64,000 bases of DNA from Pedobacter sp. D749 (GCF_019317285.1 NZ_CP079218.1:248001-312000), one strand, 5' to 3'. Positions 8,161 to 18,340 are shown, counted from the first letter of the stretch. Notes: a model not told the origin generated them from the sequence alone. A program made the numbers and translations.

Positions 8161-10788
8161 TTAGTTTACCCGGATAACTTTTTTCATAATATTTCCGCTT
8201 TTTGGAGATAACTCATCGGGCTGACTGCCGCCAACAGCTAATGTAATACTGCCTTTGTAAAATTGTCTTGAGCCATCCTGACCGATATAAGACAGGTCAT
8301 TTGCTTTTAAGCTGAATTTAACCAGTTTACTTTCTCCCGGTTCAAGGCTAATGCGTTTAAATCCTTTCAGGGCCTTTGCTGCTGATTTGATAGATTTTTG
8401 GTTGTTGAGTTGATACAACTGAACCACCTCATCACTCCTAAACTTTCCTTTATTGCTCACCATAACCGACACCTCTGTGCCTTTGCCTGCTTTTAGTGCC
8501 GCAGGAGCAACAAATTTTTCATATAAAAATGAAGAATAGCTAAGCCCATAACCGAATCCATAAAGCGGTTTGCCTTTAAAATACCGGTATGTCCTGTTTT
8601 TCATGCTATAATCGCTGAAATCCCCAAGGTCCTTATCGCTCGCATAAAAAGTTACAGGCAATCTTCCTGAAGGGCTGTAGTCTCCAAAAAGAATATCAGC
8701 CACGGCTTCGCCAGTTGCCTGTCCGCCATACCATGCATTCAGAATAGCGGGAATGTTTTCAGCTTCCCATGGTATCGCAATGGCGCTACCGGTCATCATT
8801 ACAAAAACGACTGGTTTTCCACTTTCTTTTAGTGATTTCATTAATGCGGTCTGAGCTGCAGGCAACATAATTGAAGTTCTGTCCCCACCGCTGAATCCCG
8901 GATAATCTACTCTCATTTCCTCGCCTTCCAGCTGCGGAGAAATCCCGCCGACAAATACGAAGGCGTCAGCATCTGCGTGGGTTTTAACAAGCGCTTTGAA
9001 ATCAGTTCTGACATAGGTACCCGCCCTTAAACGGACGTTAGCACTTCCCTCGCCCTGCCAGTATTCTATAACCAGATTGTAAACCGAATCTTTTGATGTT
9101 TCTAATTTATACGTTTTAGCGCCCCAACGGTTCCTCGACCAGGCGTCAATTACATTTTTGCCGTTAATGATAAAACGGTATCCATCATCAGCATTCAATT
9201 CGAAGGTGATGGAGCCAGTGCTTGTAGGTTTGAATACAGTGCTGTATCTGGCAGAAAAATTATTAGCGGTTAATTTATCTGCAATTTTTTCGCCTTCCTG
9301 CCAGCTGTTTTCAAGTTTTGGCTCAGTCCTGGTTAACACCGGTTTGCCTTCCAATGAAATGTTGCTAAAATATTCTGATTTAAAGCCCTGAACACCGTCA
9401 GTTTTGTATTGGCTATTTAAATCCAGGTAACTTAACAGCGTATCATTGGTGAAAGAAACAGCCTGCTGGTAAACAACCTCGGTCTGCTTACCAACTTTAT
9501 CCTGAATGCCCTGTAAAACAGTGGTGATTTTGGAAGGAGTTCCATTATAATTTCCCAGTACGGAGATTGAGTTATCTGCATTAGGACCCAGTACAACGAT
9601 TTTTTTGAGATTCTTTTTTAAAGGCAGTGTATGTGATTCATTTCTGAGCAATACCATCGATTCACGTGCCATTTTAAGTGCATGTGCCTTATGCTCGCTA
9701 TTTTCCAGCACACTGCTCGGGGTATTGGCGTATTTAACCATCGAAGAGGGATCGAACATACCCAGCCTGAAACGGATCATGAACAATCTTTTCACAGAAA
9801 CGTCGATGTCTTTTTCTTTAATTATTCCCGTTTTCACTGCGGTGATCAAAGCCTTATAAGCTTCTGTACCGCAATCCAGGTCAGTTCCATGAAAAACGGC
9901 ATCTGCAGCAGCTGATGCCGCATTTGGATGTGTTTTGTGGTTTTTGTAAAAGTCATCTATGGCCCAACAGTCGGAGGTTACATAGCCCTTAAAGTTCCAT
10001 TTCCTGCGCAGAATATCAGTCATTAAAAGATCATTAGCGCAGCAAGGCTGTCCTTGAAAAGCATTATAAGCGCACATTACACCTGCAACTTTTGATTGTG
10101 TAACCAGTTTTTCAAATGCCGGTAAATAGGTATCCCAGAGATCAAAATCGCTTACTGTAGTATTAAACACATGTCGAAGCGGTTCAGGACCACTATGTAC
10201 CGCATAATGTTTGGCACAGGCGGCTGCCTTAAGGTATTTTGGGTCATCACCTTGCAAACCCCTTACAAAAGCATCTCCAAGGGTACCTGTCAGGTAAGGA
10301 TCTTCACCGTAGGTTTCCTGACCTCTTCCCCAGCGCGGATCGCGAAAGATATTGATGTTTGGCGTCCAGTAGGTTAAGCCTAGATAGCGCTCATTTGTTC
10401 TGCCCTGTTCTAGTGCCTTATTGTAAATAGCCCTTCCTTCTAAAGCCGAATAGTCGGCCATTTTATAAAGCGCCGAAGGATCGAAGGTTGCAGCCATGGC
10501 TATTGCCTGAGGATAAACGGTTACTTTAAAAGGTGTTCTCGCTACTCCGTGTAACGTTTCATTCCACCAATCGTACGCAGGAATCTTAAAGCGGGGAATC
10601 GCCGGTGCAGCATTAAGCATTTGCATCACCTTTTCATCCAGGCTAAGCCTTGAAACCAAATCATCTACCCTTTTTTCAAATGGAAGTTTGTAGTCCTGAA
10701 AAGGGTATTCCTGGGCTTTCACCAAACTGCATAAATTGCAGAAAAGGATTACAAGAAGTAATTTTTTAAAGTAGTTGTGTTTTCTCAT
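8161..10788 (-). CDS. GH3 beta-glycosidase with PA14 insert (probable beta-xylosidase)
   Basis: An 875-residue protein with signal peptide MRKHNYFKKLLLVILFCNL. The N-terminal barrel contains Asp273 in TSDCWAID, the GH3 nucleophile position; SDC at this place is common in beta-xylosidase-type members. The (alpha/beta)6 sandwich domain is interrupted at about residues 465-600 by a PA14 domain (EYFSN, DGYRFIINGK, IEYWQGEG), and a fibronectin-III-like domain closes the protein (VQLYQL, LKGFKRISLEPGE). GH3 enzymes trim xylose from non-reducing ends of xylo-oligosaccharides. It is the first gene of the reverse GH3-GH43-GH67 block; its promoter should lie in 10789-10906, where a hairpin pairs TTCCTT/AAGGAA and ATCTG/CAGAT (10820-10853). 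Family certain; xylosidase activity inferred from context. Confidence 0.92.
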   Translation of the reverse strand: MRKHNYFKKLLLVILFCNLCSLVKAQEYPFQDYKLPFEKRVDDLVSRLSLDEKVMQMLNAAPAIPRFKIPAYDWWNETLHGVARTPFKVTVYPQAIAMAATFDPSALYKMADYSALEGRAIYNKALEQGRTNERYLGLTYWTPNINIFRDPRWGRGQETYGEDPYLTGTLGDAFVRGLQGDDPKYLKAAACAKHYAVHSGPEPLRHVFNTTVSDFDLWDTYLPAFEKLVTQSKVAGVMCAYNAFQGQPCCANDLLMTDILRRKWNFKGYVTSDCWAIDDFYKNHKTHPNAASAAADAVFHGTDLDCGTEAYKALITAVKTGIIKEKDIDVSVKRLFMIRFRLGMFDPSSMVKYANTPSSVLENSEHKAHALKMARESMVLLRNESHTLPLKKNLKKIVVLGPNADNSISVLGNYNGTPSKITTVLQGIQDKVGKQTEVVYQQAVSFTNDTLLSYLDLNSQYKTDGVQGFKSEYFSNISLEGKPVLTRTEPKLENSWQEGEKIADKLTANNFSARYSTVFKPTSTGSITFELNADDGYRFIINGKNVIDAWSRNRWGAKTYKLETSKDSVYNLVIEYWQGEGSANVRLRAGTYVRTDFKALVKTHADADAFVFVGGISPQLEGEEMRVDYPGFSGGDRTSIMLPAAQTALMKSLKESGKPVVFVMMTGSAIAIPWEAENIPAILNAWYGGQATGEAVADILFGDYSPSGRLPVTFYASDKDLGDFSDYSMKNRTYRYFKGKPLYGFGYGLSYSSFLYEKFVAPAALKAGKGTEVSVMVSNKGKFRSDEVVQLYQLNNQKSIKSAAKALKGFKRISLEPGESKLVKFSLKANDLSYIGQDGSRQFYKGSITLAVGGSQPDELSPKSGNIMKKVIRVN

Positions 10789-10906
10789 AATTGGGCTGCT
10801 AAAAATTCATTGATAAAATTTCCTTTACATCTGGTTGCTTTGCAGATAAGGAAGATTCCAATGATTGATCGGTTTATTTGGTTAATGTTATTGTGAATAG
10901 ACTAAA

Positions 10907-11408
10907 AGCCTGTTTAAAATTAAATAAAATTTATTTCGTATGTCAGTCTGAGCGTAGTCGAAGACCATTTCAACGCATTAATAAAGCAATCGACTACGCT
11001 ACCATTGATGTTGTTTTTTAAGTTATTATCAGTCAGCATTTAACTGCTTTCGTATTTCCATCCGGCTAGGCCATAGCACGGTATCCACGTTCTACTTAAA
11101 TCCGGCCTAACAAATTTTTCGGGCTGCACTGTTCTGGCTGCAGAACTGCCTTCAAAAGAAAAATTTTCAGCCGGCATTTTTTGTTTTTTCACATGCCTTT
11201 ATTTTTTCAACTGTGCTCAAGCTAGCTCCGCTGGTCTTTTTGATGCCAAAAAGAAAGAGCCTTTCGGCGGCGGTGAGCCGAGGCAAGACTGCGCCGTAGG
11301 CCAAGAGAAAACAATTTTACGTCATTCATATTGATTTTAAACAATTATTTAATCCTCAGTGTGAAAGCAAAAGGCCATTTATATTTGTTATAAAAATTTA
11401 AACAGGCT
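10907..11408. mobile_element. 502-bp MITE-like element with inverted ends and 5-bp target duplication
   Basis: The ends are inverted: AGCCTGTTTAAA at the left, and TTTAAACAGGCT at the right ending at 11408. They are flanked by CTAAA at 10902-10906 and again at 11409-11413, a perfect 5-bp direct repeat consistent with a target-site duplication. No transposase ORF lies inside, so it is non-autonomous. The interior has a short left module shared with 31193 onward (TTCGTATGTCAGTCTGAGCG) and a right module shared with 29800-29890. It occupies most of the gap between the GH10 stop (11494) and the GH3 start (10788), both reverse, so it separates two genes of the xylan locus. I cannot assign an insertion-sequence family. 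Confidence 0.65.
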
Positions 11409-11493
11409 CTAAAAGCTTTTGTCGGGTTCCGCACTAATTTTAAAACGTGATTTAATGAGTACCTGTCCTGACAATGTAAGGTAAACCTATTCA

Positions 11494-12582
11494 TTAGAAT
11501 TTTATCACCTCGAAAAATGCTTTTTTAGGCATTAGATTTTTATCGAACAACAGCGGATAGTTCTTAGGTCCGCGATTGTCCAGCCAGCTGTACCTGTCTG
11601 ATAAATTCCAGAAGGTGACCCCCGTAATGTTGGCTTTGTATTTGCGCAGCACTTCAAAAATCATTTTATATTGGCTGAGTTGCTTTTCTTCCATTTCCGG
11701 AGTAAATGGTTCAACTTCGCTGCTTGCATTGCCCTTGATTAACCGTCCGCCCTGGTTGCCGCTATAAACCGATACATCAAGCTCGGTGATTTGAACTTTA
11801 AGTCCAAGCGACGAAAATAGTGCAATGGATTTTTCCAGTTCAGAACGGCTAGGGTTGTTTATCGACCAGTGCCCCTGGAGGCCAACGCCATGTATTGGAA
11901 CGCCCTTAGCCAACAGCCCCTTAAGCATTCTGTAAATTTTATCACGTTTTAATGGCTGTTCTGTATTGTAATCGTTGTAAAACAGTTGGGCCTTTGGGTC
12001 GGCCTGGTGGGCATACCTGAACGCCATTTCTACAAAATCCTCACCTGCGATCTGGTAAAGCGGCGATTTCCTGAAATAAGCAGAATCGTCTGCAATCACT
12101 TCATTTACGACGTCCCAGGCGTAAATGTCTTTCTTATACCTGTTTACCACTGTATTGATGTGCTCCTGGATTCTTTTTAATAAAATTTCTTTCGAAACCA
12201 TATTTCCGTCTTCGCCTTTAAACAACCAGTTTGGCGTTTGCTTGTGCCATACCAGGCAATGGCCACGTAGCTTTAAACCATTAATCCTGGCAAAAGCGGC
12301 TATAGAATCTGCCATTTTCCAGTTGTAGGTATTTTCCATGGGATGAATAGGGCCCATTTTCATTGCATTTTCAGCTGTGATGCTGTTGAACTGGTTAAGA
12401 ATCAAATTCCGGTTATTTCCACTAAGATCCCATGGCGTAATAGCTACTCCTATGGGGAAATATTTTTGGTAGTAGTCTTTCAGTCCTTTGGCATTAACTT
12501 CCTGGCTTTTATATGCGCTAAAAACTACTCCGGTAGCCAAGAGTAAGACGGCCAGGTAGGGGATGATATTTGGTTTTCTCAT
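11494..12582 (-). CDS. GH10 endo-1,4-beta-xylanase (non-lipoprotein)
   Basis: A 362-residue single-domain GH10 barrel. The N-terminus MRKPNIIPYLAVLLLATGVVFSAY is a signal peptide or anchor with no lipobox cysteine, so a periplasmic location is likely. GH10 enzymes are retaining endo-xylanases. The catalytic acid/base is Glu161 in WDVVNEV and the nucleophile Glu267 in QITELDV; the HCLVWH motif of the substrate cleft is also present. It is divergent from, and clearly paralogous to, the GH10 gene at 12867 (both begin KDYYQ and contain matching GVGLQGHWS motifs). Separate targeting of the two suggests one acts outside and one inside the outer membrane. The repeat element 10907-11408 lies just downstream. 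Confidence 0.95.
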   Translation of the reverse strand: MRKPNIIPYLAVLLLATGVVFSAYKSQEVNAKGLKDYYQKYFPIGVAITPWDLSGNNRNLILNQFNSITAENAMKMGPIHPMENTYNWKMADSIAAFARINGLKLRGHCLVWHKQTPNWLFKGEDGNMVSKEILLKRIQEHINTVVNRYKKDIYAWDVVNEVIADDSAYFRKSPLYQIAGEDFVEMAFRYAHQADPKAQLFYNDYNTEQPLKRDKIYRMLKGLLAKGVPIHGVGLQGHWSINNPSRSELEKSIALFSSLGLKVQITELDVSVYSGNQGGRLIKGNASSEVEPFTPEMEEKQLSQYKMIFEVLRKYKANITGVTFWNLSDRYSWLDNRGPKNYPLLFDKNLMPKKAFFEVIKF

Positions 12583-12866
12583 ATTTGATCAGGGTAATGC
12601 TAAAAGTTTGCAAAATCGTATGTTTTTTAGGCTGACCAGGCTTCTTATCGTCAATTTTATGAAACAAATGTCATGTAATGAATTTATGACATGATTGGCT
12701 GGTGCTTATCTCGTGATCAACCCGGCTTATTTTGTGCCTTTTTAAACATCTGTTCTTATGTTCATGACAAATATGACTGTTGATCTACGTACTTAGGTCT
12801 AAATTTACTGGATTTTTTTCTGCATTGATCATAGAATGAAATCGAATTGCCATTTAACCAAATATA
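12583..12866. promoter_or_regulatory. Divergent promoter region between two GH10 genes
   Basis: This 284-bp region must hold the promoters of both xylanase genes. It contains an inverted repeat, ATGTCAT (12668-12674) and ATGACAT (12686-12692), separated by 11 bp, and two more ATGAC motifs at 12764 and 12773. The repeated ATGACA half-site is a candidate binding site for a regulator such as the HTCS encoded at 14177. I see no exact TAnnTTTG promoter box. Function is inferred from the motif repetition and location only. Confidence 0.4.
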
Positions 12867-13961
12867 ATGCGTACAACTAAATTTCTCATTGCCATCTTTA
12901 CTGTTACTCTTTTCGCAGCTTTTTCCAGCTGTGGCAGTTATACCAGGGCTAAAAAAAATAACCCCGGCTTAAAAGATTATTATCAGTCTTACTTCAACAT
13001 TGGGGTTGCGGTTTCGGCCCAAACCATAAAAGAAGAGCAGGGCACATTACTTTTAAAGGAATTTAATAGCATAACGCCCGAGAACGCGATGAAAATGCAA
13101 CCCATTCATCCTCGTGAGGATGTTTATAATTGGACCGAGGCCGATGCACTGGTTAATTTTGCACTTAACAACCGGATTAAAATAAGGGGGCATACCTTGT
13201 GCTGGCATGAGCAGGTACCGGCCTGGATTTTTAAGAACAGTTCGGGAGGAGGGGTTGATAAAGAGCTGTTGCTTAAACGGCTTAAAGACCATATCACAAC
13301 CGTTGTGGGAAGGTACAAGGGAAAGGTATATGCCTGGGATGTGGTTAATGAAGTTATTGGTGATGAAGATGATCAATATTTGAGACCTTCTTTATGGAAG
13401 GAGATCTGTGGAGAGGAGTTTATTGCCAAGGCCTTCGAATATGCACATCAGGCTGATCCTGATGCATTGCTTTTTTATAATGACTATAACTCGGAACGAC
13501 CTGCAAAAAGAGCAAAAATCTATAAAATGCTTAAAAAACTGGTTGATGCTAAGGTGCCTGTTCATGGAGTAGGCTTGCAGGGACATTGGTCTGTTTTTGA
13601 GCCCAGTGACACCGAATTAAGGGAATCTTTAAAATTATATGCTTCTCTTGGCTTGCAGATTCAGATCACAGAAATGGATCTATCTATCTATAAATGGGAG
13701 AAAAATTTAAGAGCAAAGAAACCCGGTGAGCCCGACAGCCTGACCGCAGTGCTGGAAAAAAAGCAAAGTGACAGATACGCCAGGCTTTTTTCTATTTTCA
13801 GGGAATTTAAAAAGAATATCAGCAGTGTAACTTTCTGGAATCTTTCAGATCGCTCTACATGGCTCGATCAATATCCGGTACCCGGAAGGAAAAACTACCC
13901 GCTGCTCTTTGATCAAAACCTGCAAAGAAAAAAAGCTTATCGGGGTGTGGTTAATTTTTAG
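12867..13961 (+). CDS. GH10 endo-1,4-beta-xylanase, probable lipoprotein
   Basis: A 364-residue GH10 enzyme. The N-terminus MRTTKFLIAIFTVTLFAAFSSCG has a hydrophobic stretch followed by a lipobox-like SSCG, so the mature protein is probably lipidated and, in Bacteroidota, may face outward. Glu162 in WDVVNEV is the acid/base and Glu269 in QITEMD the nucleophile; HTLCWHEQ provides the conserved cleft residues. It probably makes the first endo-cuts in xylan before import through the SusC/SusD pair. It lies back to back with the paralogous GH10 at 11494 and 215 bp upstream of the HTCS regulator, in the same direction as the latter. Confidence 0.95.
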   Translation: MRTTKFLIAIFTVTLFAAFSSCGSYTRAKKNNPGLKDYYQSYFNIGVAVSAQTIKEEQGTLLLKEFNSITPENAMKMQPIHPREDVYNWTEADALVNFALNNRIKIRGHTLCWHEQVPAWIFKNSSGGGVDKELLLKRLKDHITTVVGRYKGKVYAWDVVNEVIGDEDDQYLRPSLWKEICGEEFIAKAFEYAHQADPDALLFYNDYNSERPAKRAKIYKMLKKLVDAKVPVHGVGLQGHWSVFEPSDTELRESLKLYASLGLQIQITEMDLSIYKWEKNLRAKKPGEPDSLTAVLEKKQSDRYARLFSIFREFKKNISSVTFWNLSDRSTWLDQYPVPGRKNYPLLFDQNLQRKKAYRGVVNF

Positions 13962-14176
13962 TGAATAATCAGTTTTATATAAATAAATAATGAAGAAAAT
14001 GTACCATTCAAGCTATTATGTTGCGATGAACTAAATTAGTTTTTTTATCTTACCGCCACTAAACCAAATAGATCATGTATCCAAATAATTTTGACTCTTC
14101 ATCAGATTTTAGCTCATTTTGCAGGCATTCAGTGCCTTTGAAGTTAAAATTTTATTAATACAGCAAAATACTAATT

Positions 14177-17100
14177 ATGCCCAAAGGGTCTGCATATCAA
14201 TCATTAGTTTTATTTATATACGTGCTTTTTAGCGCTGTAAATGCCATTGCACAGCCTAAAACGCAGCAGCCTGAATTGCGTTTCACCTCGCTCACCTCTA
14301 AAAACGGCTTATCTTCTAATAATGTAACCGTAATTTTTAAAGACAAATATGGCTTGATGTGGTTTGGTACCGAAGACGGATTAAATAAATTTGATGGCAC
14401 TAACTTTACAACCTATAAACACCAGGCAAACGATTCTTCGAGTATTCAGGCAAACGAGGTTAAATCAATTCATGAAGACCGGCGGGGAAATCTTTGGATT
14501 GGTACGAGTGGAGGTTCGCTTGCGCTTTTTGACAGAAGGAAAAACGCTTTCATCAACTATCCTGCTTCAAATACCCCAACAGGATTCAGTCACAGCCTGA
14601 TCAGGTATATCACCAGTGATTATTTAGGTAAAATATGGGTGGCTACCTTTACGGGGCTCGATGTTTTTGATCCGGACACTAAAAAGGTTTCCAAGTTTCC
14701 AACAGCCGCCGCCCAGTTTGGGAAACTTCCGCCAGTAATGATCAACATCCTGATGGAAGACAGCAAGCACAGGATGTGGGTGGGAACGGAGGACGGATTA
14801 TTCCTTTTTAACCGAAAAAACTCTTCTTTTACCAGAATAGGATCTGCAGCCGATAAACCCGTGCACCTGGCAGGAACAATGGTGAAGTCTTTAGCTGAAG
14901 ATGATAGTGGAAATATCTGGATCGGCACTACCTCTGGCCTGAGTATGCTTAAACCGGATGGTATGGGGTTTGTGAATTACAAGCATATTCCGGGGGATCC
15001 CAACTCGCTGAGCAGCAATGTTGTTCAAAGTATAGCCTTATCAAAAAATGGTCAGTTATGGCTCGGCACCGAAGATGGACTTAACGTTTTTGATCTCCGT
15101 ACCAAAAAAGTAACGGTATACCGGCCAAATCCACGCAACTCTTACAGTCTCCGCGGAACCAGTGTAAAATATGTGTATATAGATAAGCAAGGAATATACT
15201 GGCTGGGCTTATACCGGGAGGGGATTAATAAGTTTGATAGTAACCTCAACCTTTTCAACCTGATCCGAAGCAATGTTTTCGATGTATATGGTTTAGATGC
15301 CCCCGTGGTAACTTCATTTGCAACTAAAAATAACAACAATATATATGTAGCTACCGAAGGTGGTGGCTTGAGTATCTTCAACAGAAATACGGCCCTGTTC
15401 CACAAAGTAGACCTGAAGAAACTTGGTCTGCAATCACCGGTACCCCTCATGTCTTTGTTTGTCAGTTCAGCTAAGAAACTTTATGTGGGTACCTTTAGCT
15501 ATGGCCTGATTGTTCTGGATTCAACGTTAACCAAAGCGACCTCTATCAGGAAAACAAATAAAGATTCTGGTCTTAATTCAGACGATGTGTTTTGCATCAA
15601 CCAGGATAAAAGTGGGTTGATATGGGTGGGTACCAATGGTGGTGGGATCAATGTTATGGATGCTGATCATAAGGTCGTTTTGAGATACACAAACAAAGTT
15701 AAGTCACCCATAGACCGCAAACTTCCGCTTAATAATTATATACGTTTTATTAAAGAAGACCGGTTTGCAAACGTATGGATAGGTTCTCATGGTTCAGGCG
15801 TGGCCATGATTAATGCGGATAAAACCATTATTAAACACTATGACGAGCTAAATTCAGGCCTTCATGGTGATATTGCGCAGGCTTTTCTTGAAGATTCGAA
15901 AGGGCGAATCTGGATCGGAACTGCAGGTGGTGGCTTGAATTTACTGGATCAAAAATCAGGTAAATTTATAAATTTTGCCGAGCGTGAGGGGTTGGCAAGT
16001 GCTGTTGTCGACGCCATCGTGGAAGATGACAATCATAATCTCTGGTTAAGTACTAACAAAGGAATCAGCCGGTTTGATCCTAAAACCCGAAAATTTAGCA
16101 ACTATGGCGTATACAATGGGGTGCAGAACAATAACTTTATCAGGGGAGCAGCGCTGAAATGTAAAGACGGTGAAATATTCTTTGGTGGGGCAGAAGGAAT
16201 GAATTACTTCAATCCGGCCGGATTCAGAAAAATTCAAAATGTACCCCCGGTTCTTTTTACCGAGTTAAAGATTTCCAACAGTACCATCGAGGCCAGCGAT
16301 GAAGGGCCGATAACCGAACATATTTCTGTTGCAAAAAGAATTGACCTGGATTACAAGCAAAATTTTTCACTGAGTTTTGTGAGTGTAAATTATACTGCAC
16401 CAGAACAAAACCGTTACAGTTACAAACTCGAAGGCTTTAATAAAGAATGGATTGATGCGGGTACTACTAAAACAGTTTCCTATACCAATCTCGATCCTGG
16501 AGAATATATTTTCCATGTGCGGGCGAGTAACAATGACGGTGTATGGAATACGACGGAGTCTTCGATAAAAATAATTGTTCATCCACCGTGGTGGCGAACC
16601 ATATATGCTTATGCTCTTTACCTGCTCGTTATTGCCGGTACTTTGCTTTACATTCGTCACCAGGGTATCAAAAACCTGGAGAGAAAGTTTGCACTGGTTC
16701 AGGAGAAAACAAAAATTGAGCAGCAGATTTTGCAGGATAGAAAAGAGGCAGAGCGGCTGCATGAACTGGATTCGTTAAAGATTAAATTTCTCACCAACCT
16801 CAGCCATGAGTTTCGTACGCCGCTATCACTGATCATGGGGCCGGTGGAGAAGCTCATTTCTGAAGAGGAGGGAGATGCTAAAAACGCTTCTCTTAAAATA
16901 GTGAAGCGAAATGCCCGTCGCTTGCTCAACCTGGTGAATCAAATCCTTGATTTTCGTAAAATTGAAGAAAATGAACTCAAGATAAATAATAAGAAAGGTG
17001 AGCTGGTTTCCTTTATCGCTGATGTAATAGAATCTTTCAACGATTTAAGCGAACGTAAATCTATAAGCCTTTCTTTTCAAACCCAGTTTGATAGCTATCC

Positions 17101-18340
17101 AACTGAATTTGACCACGACAAACTGGAACGTGTTTTATTTAACCTGCTTTCCAATGCCTTTAAATTTACACCATCAGGCGGTACTATTACCGTTGATTTG
17201 AAAAAAAATCAGCACAATGAACTGGGAGAAGCTGTTTTAATTACCGTTAGCGATACCGGAATTGGAATTAGCGAGGAAGAACAGCAGAAAGTATTTGAAA
17301 GGTTTTTTCAGGCCGATACCGAAGTTTCCATTCTCAACCAGGGAAGTGGGATTGGGCTCTCCATCATTAAAGAATTTGTCAAAATCCAGGGAGGAACTAT
17401 TGATTTGCAAAGCGAAGTTGGAAAAGGTACACATTTCAAAATCGCTCTGCCTTTGCCGCTGCTAGACCATATCGAAAAGCTTAATCTGGATTTTTCCAGT
17501 CCGGAAATACCATTTGAACTTCAGGAGGAAACTTCTGATAAAGCACTGAGCGAAACAGATGCAGAAATCCATACCATTCTTCTGGTAGAAGATAATCAGG
17601 ACCTCAGGGAATACCTTCGGGATAATTTGAAGTCCAATTACCGTATTGTGGAAGCGGCTGACGGTAAAGAGGGCTGGCAAAAAACATTGGCAAACCACCC
17701 TGAACTCATCGTTAGCGATATTAGTATGCCAAATATGACGGGGATTGAACTGTGCAAAAAAATAAAAGAAGATAAAAGGACAAAACATATTCCGGTTATT
17801 CTATTAACCGCGCTCACCGGCGAACAGGAACAATTAACCGGGCTCGAAATCGGGGCTAATGACTACCTCACCAAGCCCTTTAATATCGATATCCTCAATG
17901 TTAAAATCAAAAACCTTTTAGTTCTCAACCGGACCCTGAAAAACACTTATACCAAACAGATCAAAATGGAGACAGCAGAAATTTTAGTTGAATCCCACGG
18001 TGATAAGTTACTCAAGAATATTCTGAAGTATATTGAAGATAATATCAATAATTCACAATTGTCTGTTGAGGATTTAAGTAAAAATGTAGGGATGAGCCGG
18101 GGCTCGCTTTATCATAAAGTTCTTGAACTAACCGGCCTTTCGCCTGTTGAATATATACGTTCGGTTAAACTTGATAAAGCAGCTGCCTTATTAGTTAAAA
18201 GTGATTTGAACATTTCTCAGATTGCCTATCTGGTAGGCTTTGCAACACCCAATTATTTTGCCAAATCATTTAAGTTAAAATTCGGAATGCAACCTTCAGA
18301 ATATTTAAATCTGCACCGTAAACAAGATAATCCTGCCTGA
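14177..18340 (+). CDS. Hybrid two-component system (HTCS) sensor-regulator of the xylan locus
   Basis: A 1387-residue one-protein signalling system. After a signal peptide (cleavage near AIAQP) come repeated periplasmic propeller motifs of the Reg_prop type (WFGTEDGLN, LWIGTSGG, IWIGTTSG) over about residues 35-690, a Y_Y_Y domain to about 800, and one membrane helix at about 808-827. The cytoplasmic part has a histidine kinase with His877 in NLSHEFRTP, ATP-binding N box near 986 and DTGIGI near 1025, a receiver domain beginning near 1134 with phospho-acceptor Asp1181 in VSDISMP, and an AraC-type DNA-binding domain at about 1290-1385. In Bacteroidota such proteins sense oligosaccharides in the periplasm and activate the adjoining locus. 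It is placed between the GH10 genes and the esterase-SusCD block, so xylo-oligosaccharides are the probable signal. Confidence 0.95.
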   Translation: MPKGSAYQSLVLFIYVLFSAVNAIAQPKTQQPELRFTSLTSKNGLSSNNVTVIFKDKYGLMWFGTEDGLNKFDGTNFTTYKHQANDSSSIQANEVKSIHEDRRGNLWIGTSGGSLALFDRRKNAFINYPASNTPTGFSHSLIRYITSDYLGKIWVATFTGLDVFDPDTKKVSKFPTAAAQFGKLPPVMINILMEDSKHRMWVGTEDGLFLFNRKNSSFTRIGSAADKPVHLAGTMVKSLAEDDSGNIWIGTTSGLSMLKPDGMGFVNYKHIPGDPNSLSSNVVQSIALSKNGQLWLGTEDGLNVFDLRTKKVTVYRPNPRNSYSLRGTSVKYVYIDKQGIYWLGLYREGINKFDSNLNLFNLIRSNVFDVYGLDAPVVTSFATKNNNNIYVATEGGGLSIFNRNTALFHKVDLKKLGLQSPVPLMSLFVSSAKKLYVGTFSYGLIVLDSTLTKATSIRKTNKDSGLNSDDVFCINQDKSGLIWVGTNGGGINVMDADHKVVLRYTNKVKSPIDRKLPLNNYIRFIKEDRFANVWIGSHGSGVAMINADKTIIKHYDELNSGLHGDIAQAFLEDSKGRIWIGTAGGGLNLLDQKSGKFINFAEREGLASAVVDAIVEDDNHNLWLSTNKGISRFDPKTRKFSNYGVYNGVQNNNFIRGAALKCKDGEIFFGGAEGMNYFNPAGFRKIQNVPPVLFTELKISNSTIEASDEGPITEHISVAKRIDLDYKQNFSLSFVSVNYTAPEQNRYSYKLEGFNKEWIDAGTTKTVSYTNLDPGEYIFHVRASNNDGVWNTTESSIKIIVHPPWWRTIYAYALYLLVIAGTLLYIRHQGIKNLERKFALVQEKTKIEQQILQDRKEAERLHELDSLKIKFLTNLSHEFRTPLSLIMGPVEKLISEEEGDAKNASLKIVKRNARRLLNLVNQILDFRKIEENELKINNKKGELVSFIADVIESFNDLSERKSISLSFQTQFDSYPTEFDHDKLERVLFNLLSNAFKFTPSGGTITVDLKKNQHNELGEAVLITVSDTGIGISEEEQQKVFERFFQADTEVSILNQGSGIGLSIIKEFVKIQGGTIDLQSEVGKGTHFKIALPLPLLDHIEKLNLDFSSPEIPFELQEETSDKALSETDAEIHTILLVEDNQDLREYLRDNLKSNYRIVEAADGKEGWQKTLANHPELIVSDISMPNMTGIELCKKIKEDKRTKHIPVILLTALTGEQEQLTGLEIGANDYLTKPFNIDILNVKIKNLLVLNRTLKNTYTKQIKMETAEILVESHGDKLLKNILKYIEDNINNSQLSVEDLSKNVGMSRGSLYHKVLELTGLSPVEYIRSVKLDKAAALLVKSDLNISQIAYLVGFATPNYFAKSFKLKFGMQPSEYLNLHRKQDNPA

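Noticed and set aside
11030..11330. GC-richer block inside the 10907 element as a possible structured RNA
   Set aside because: No consistent long stem or tRNA-like feature could be built; it looks like filler of a repeat element.
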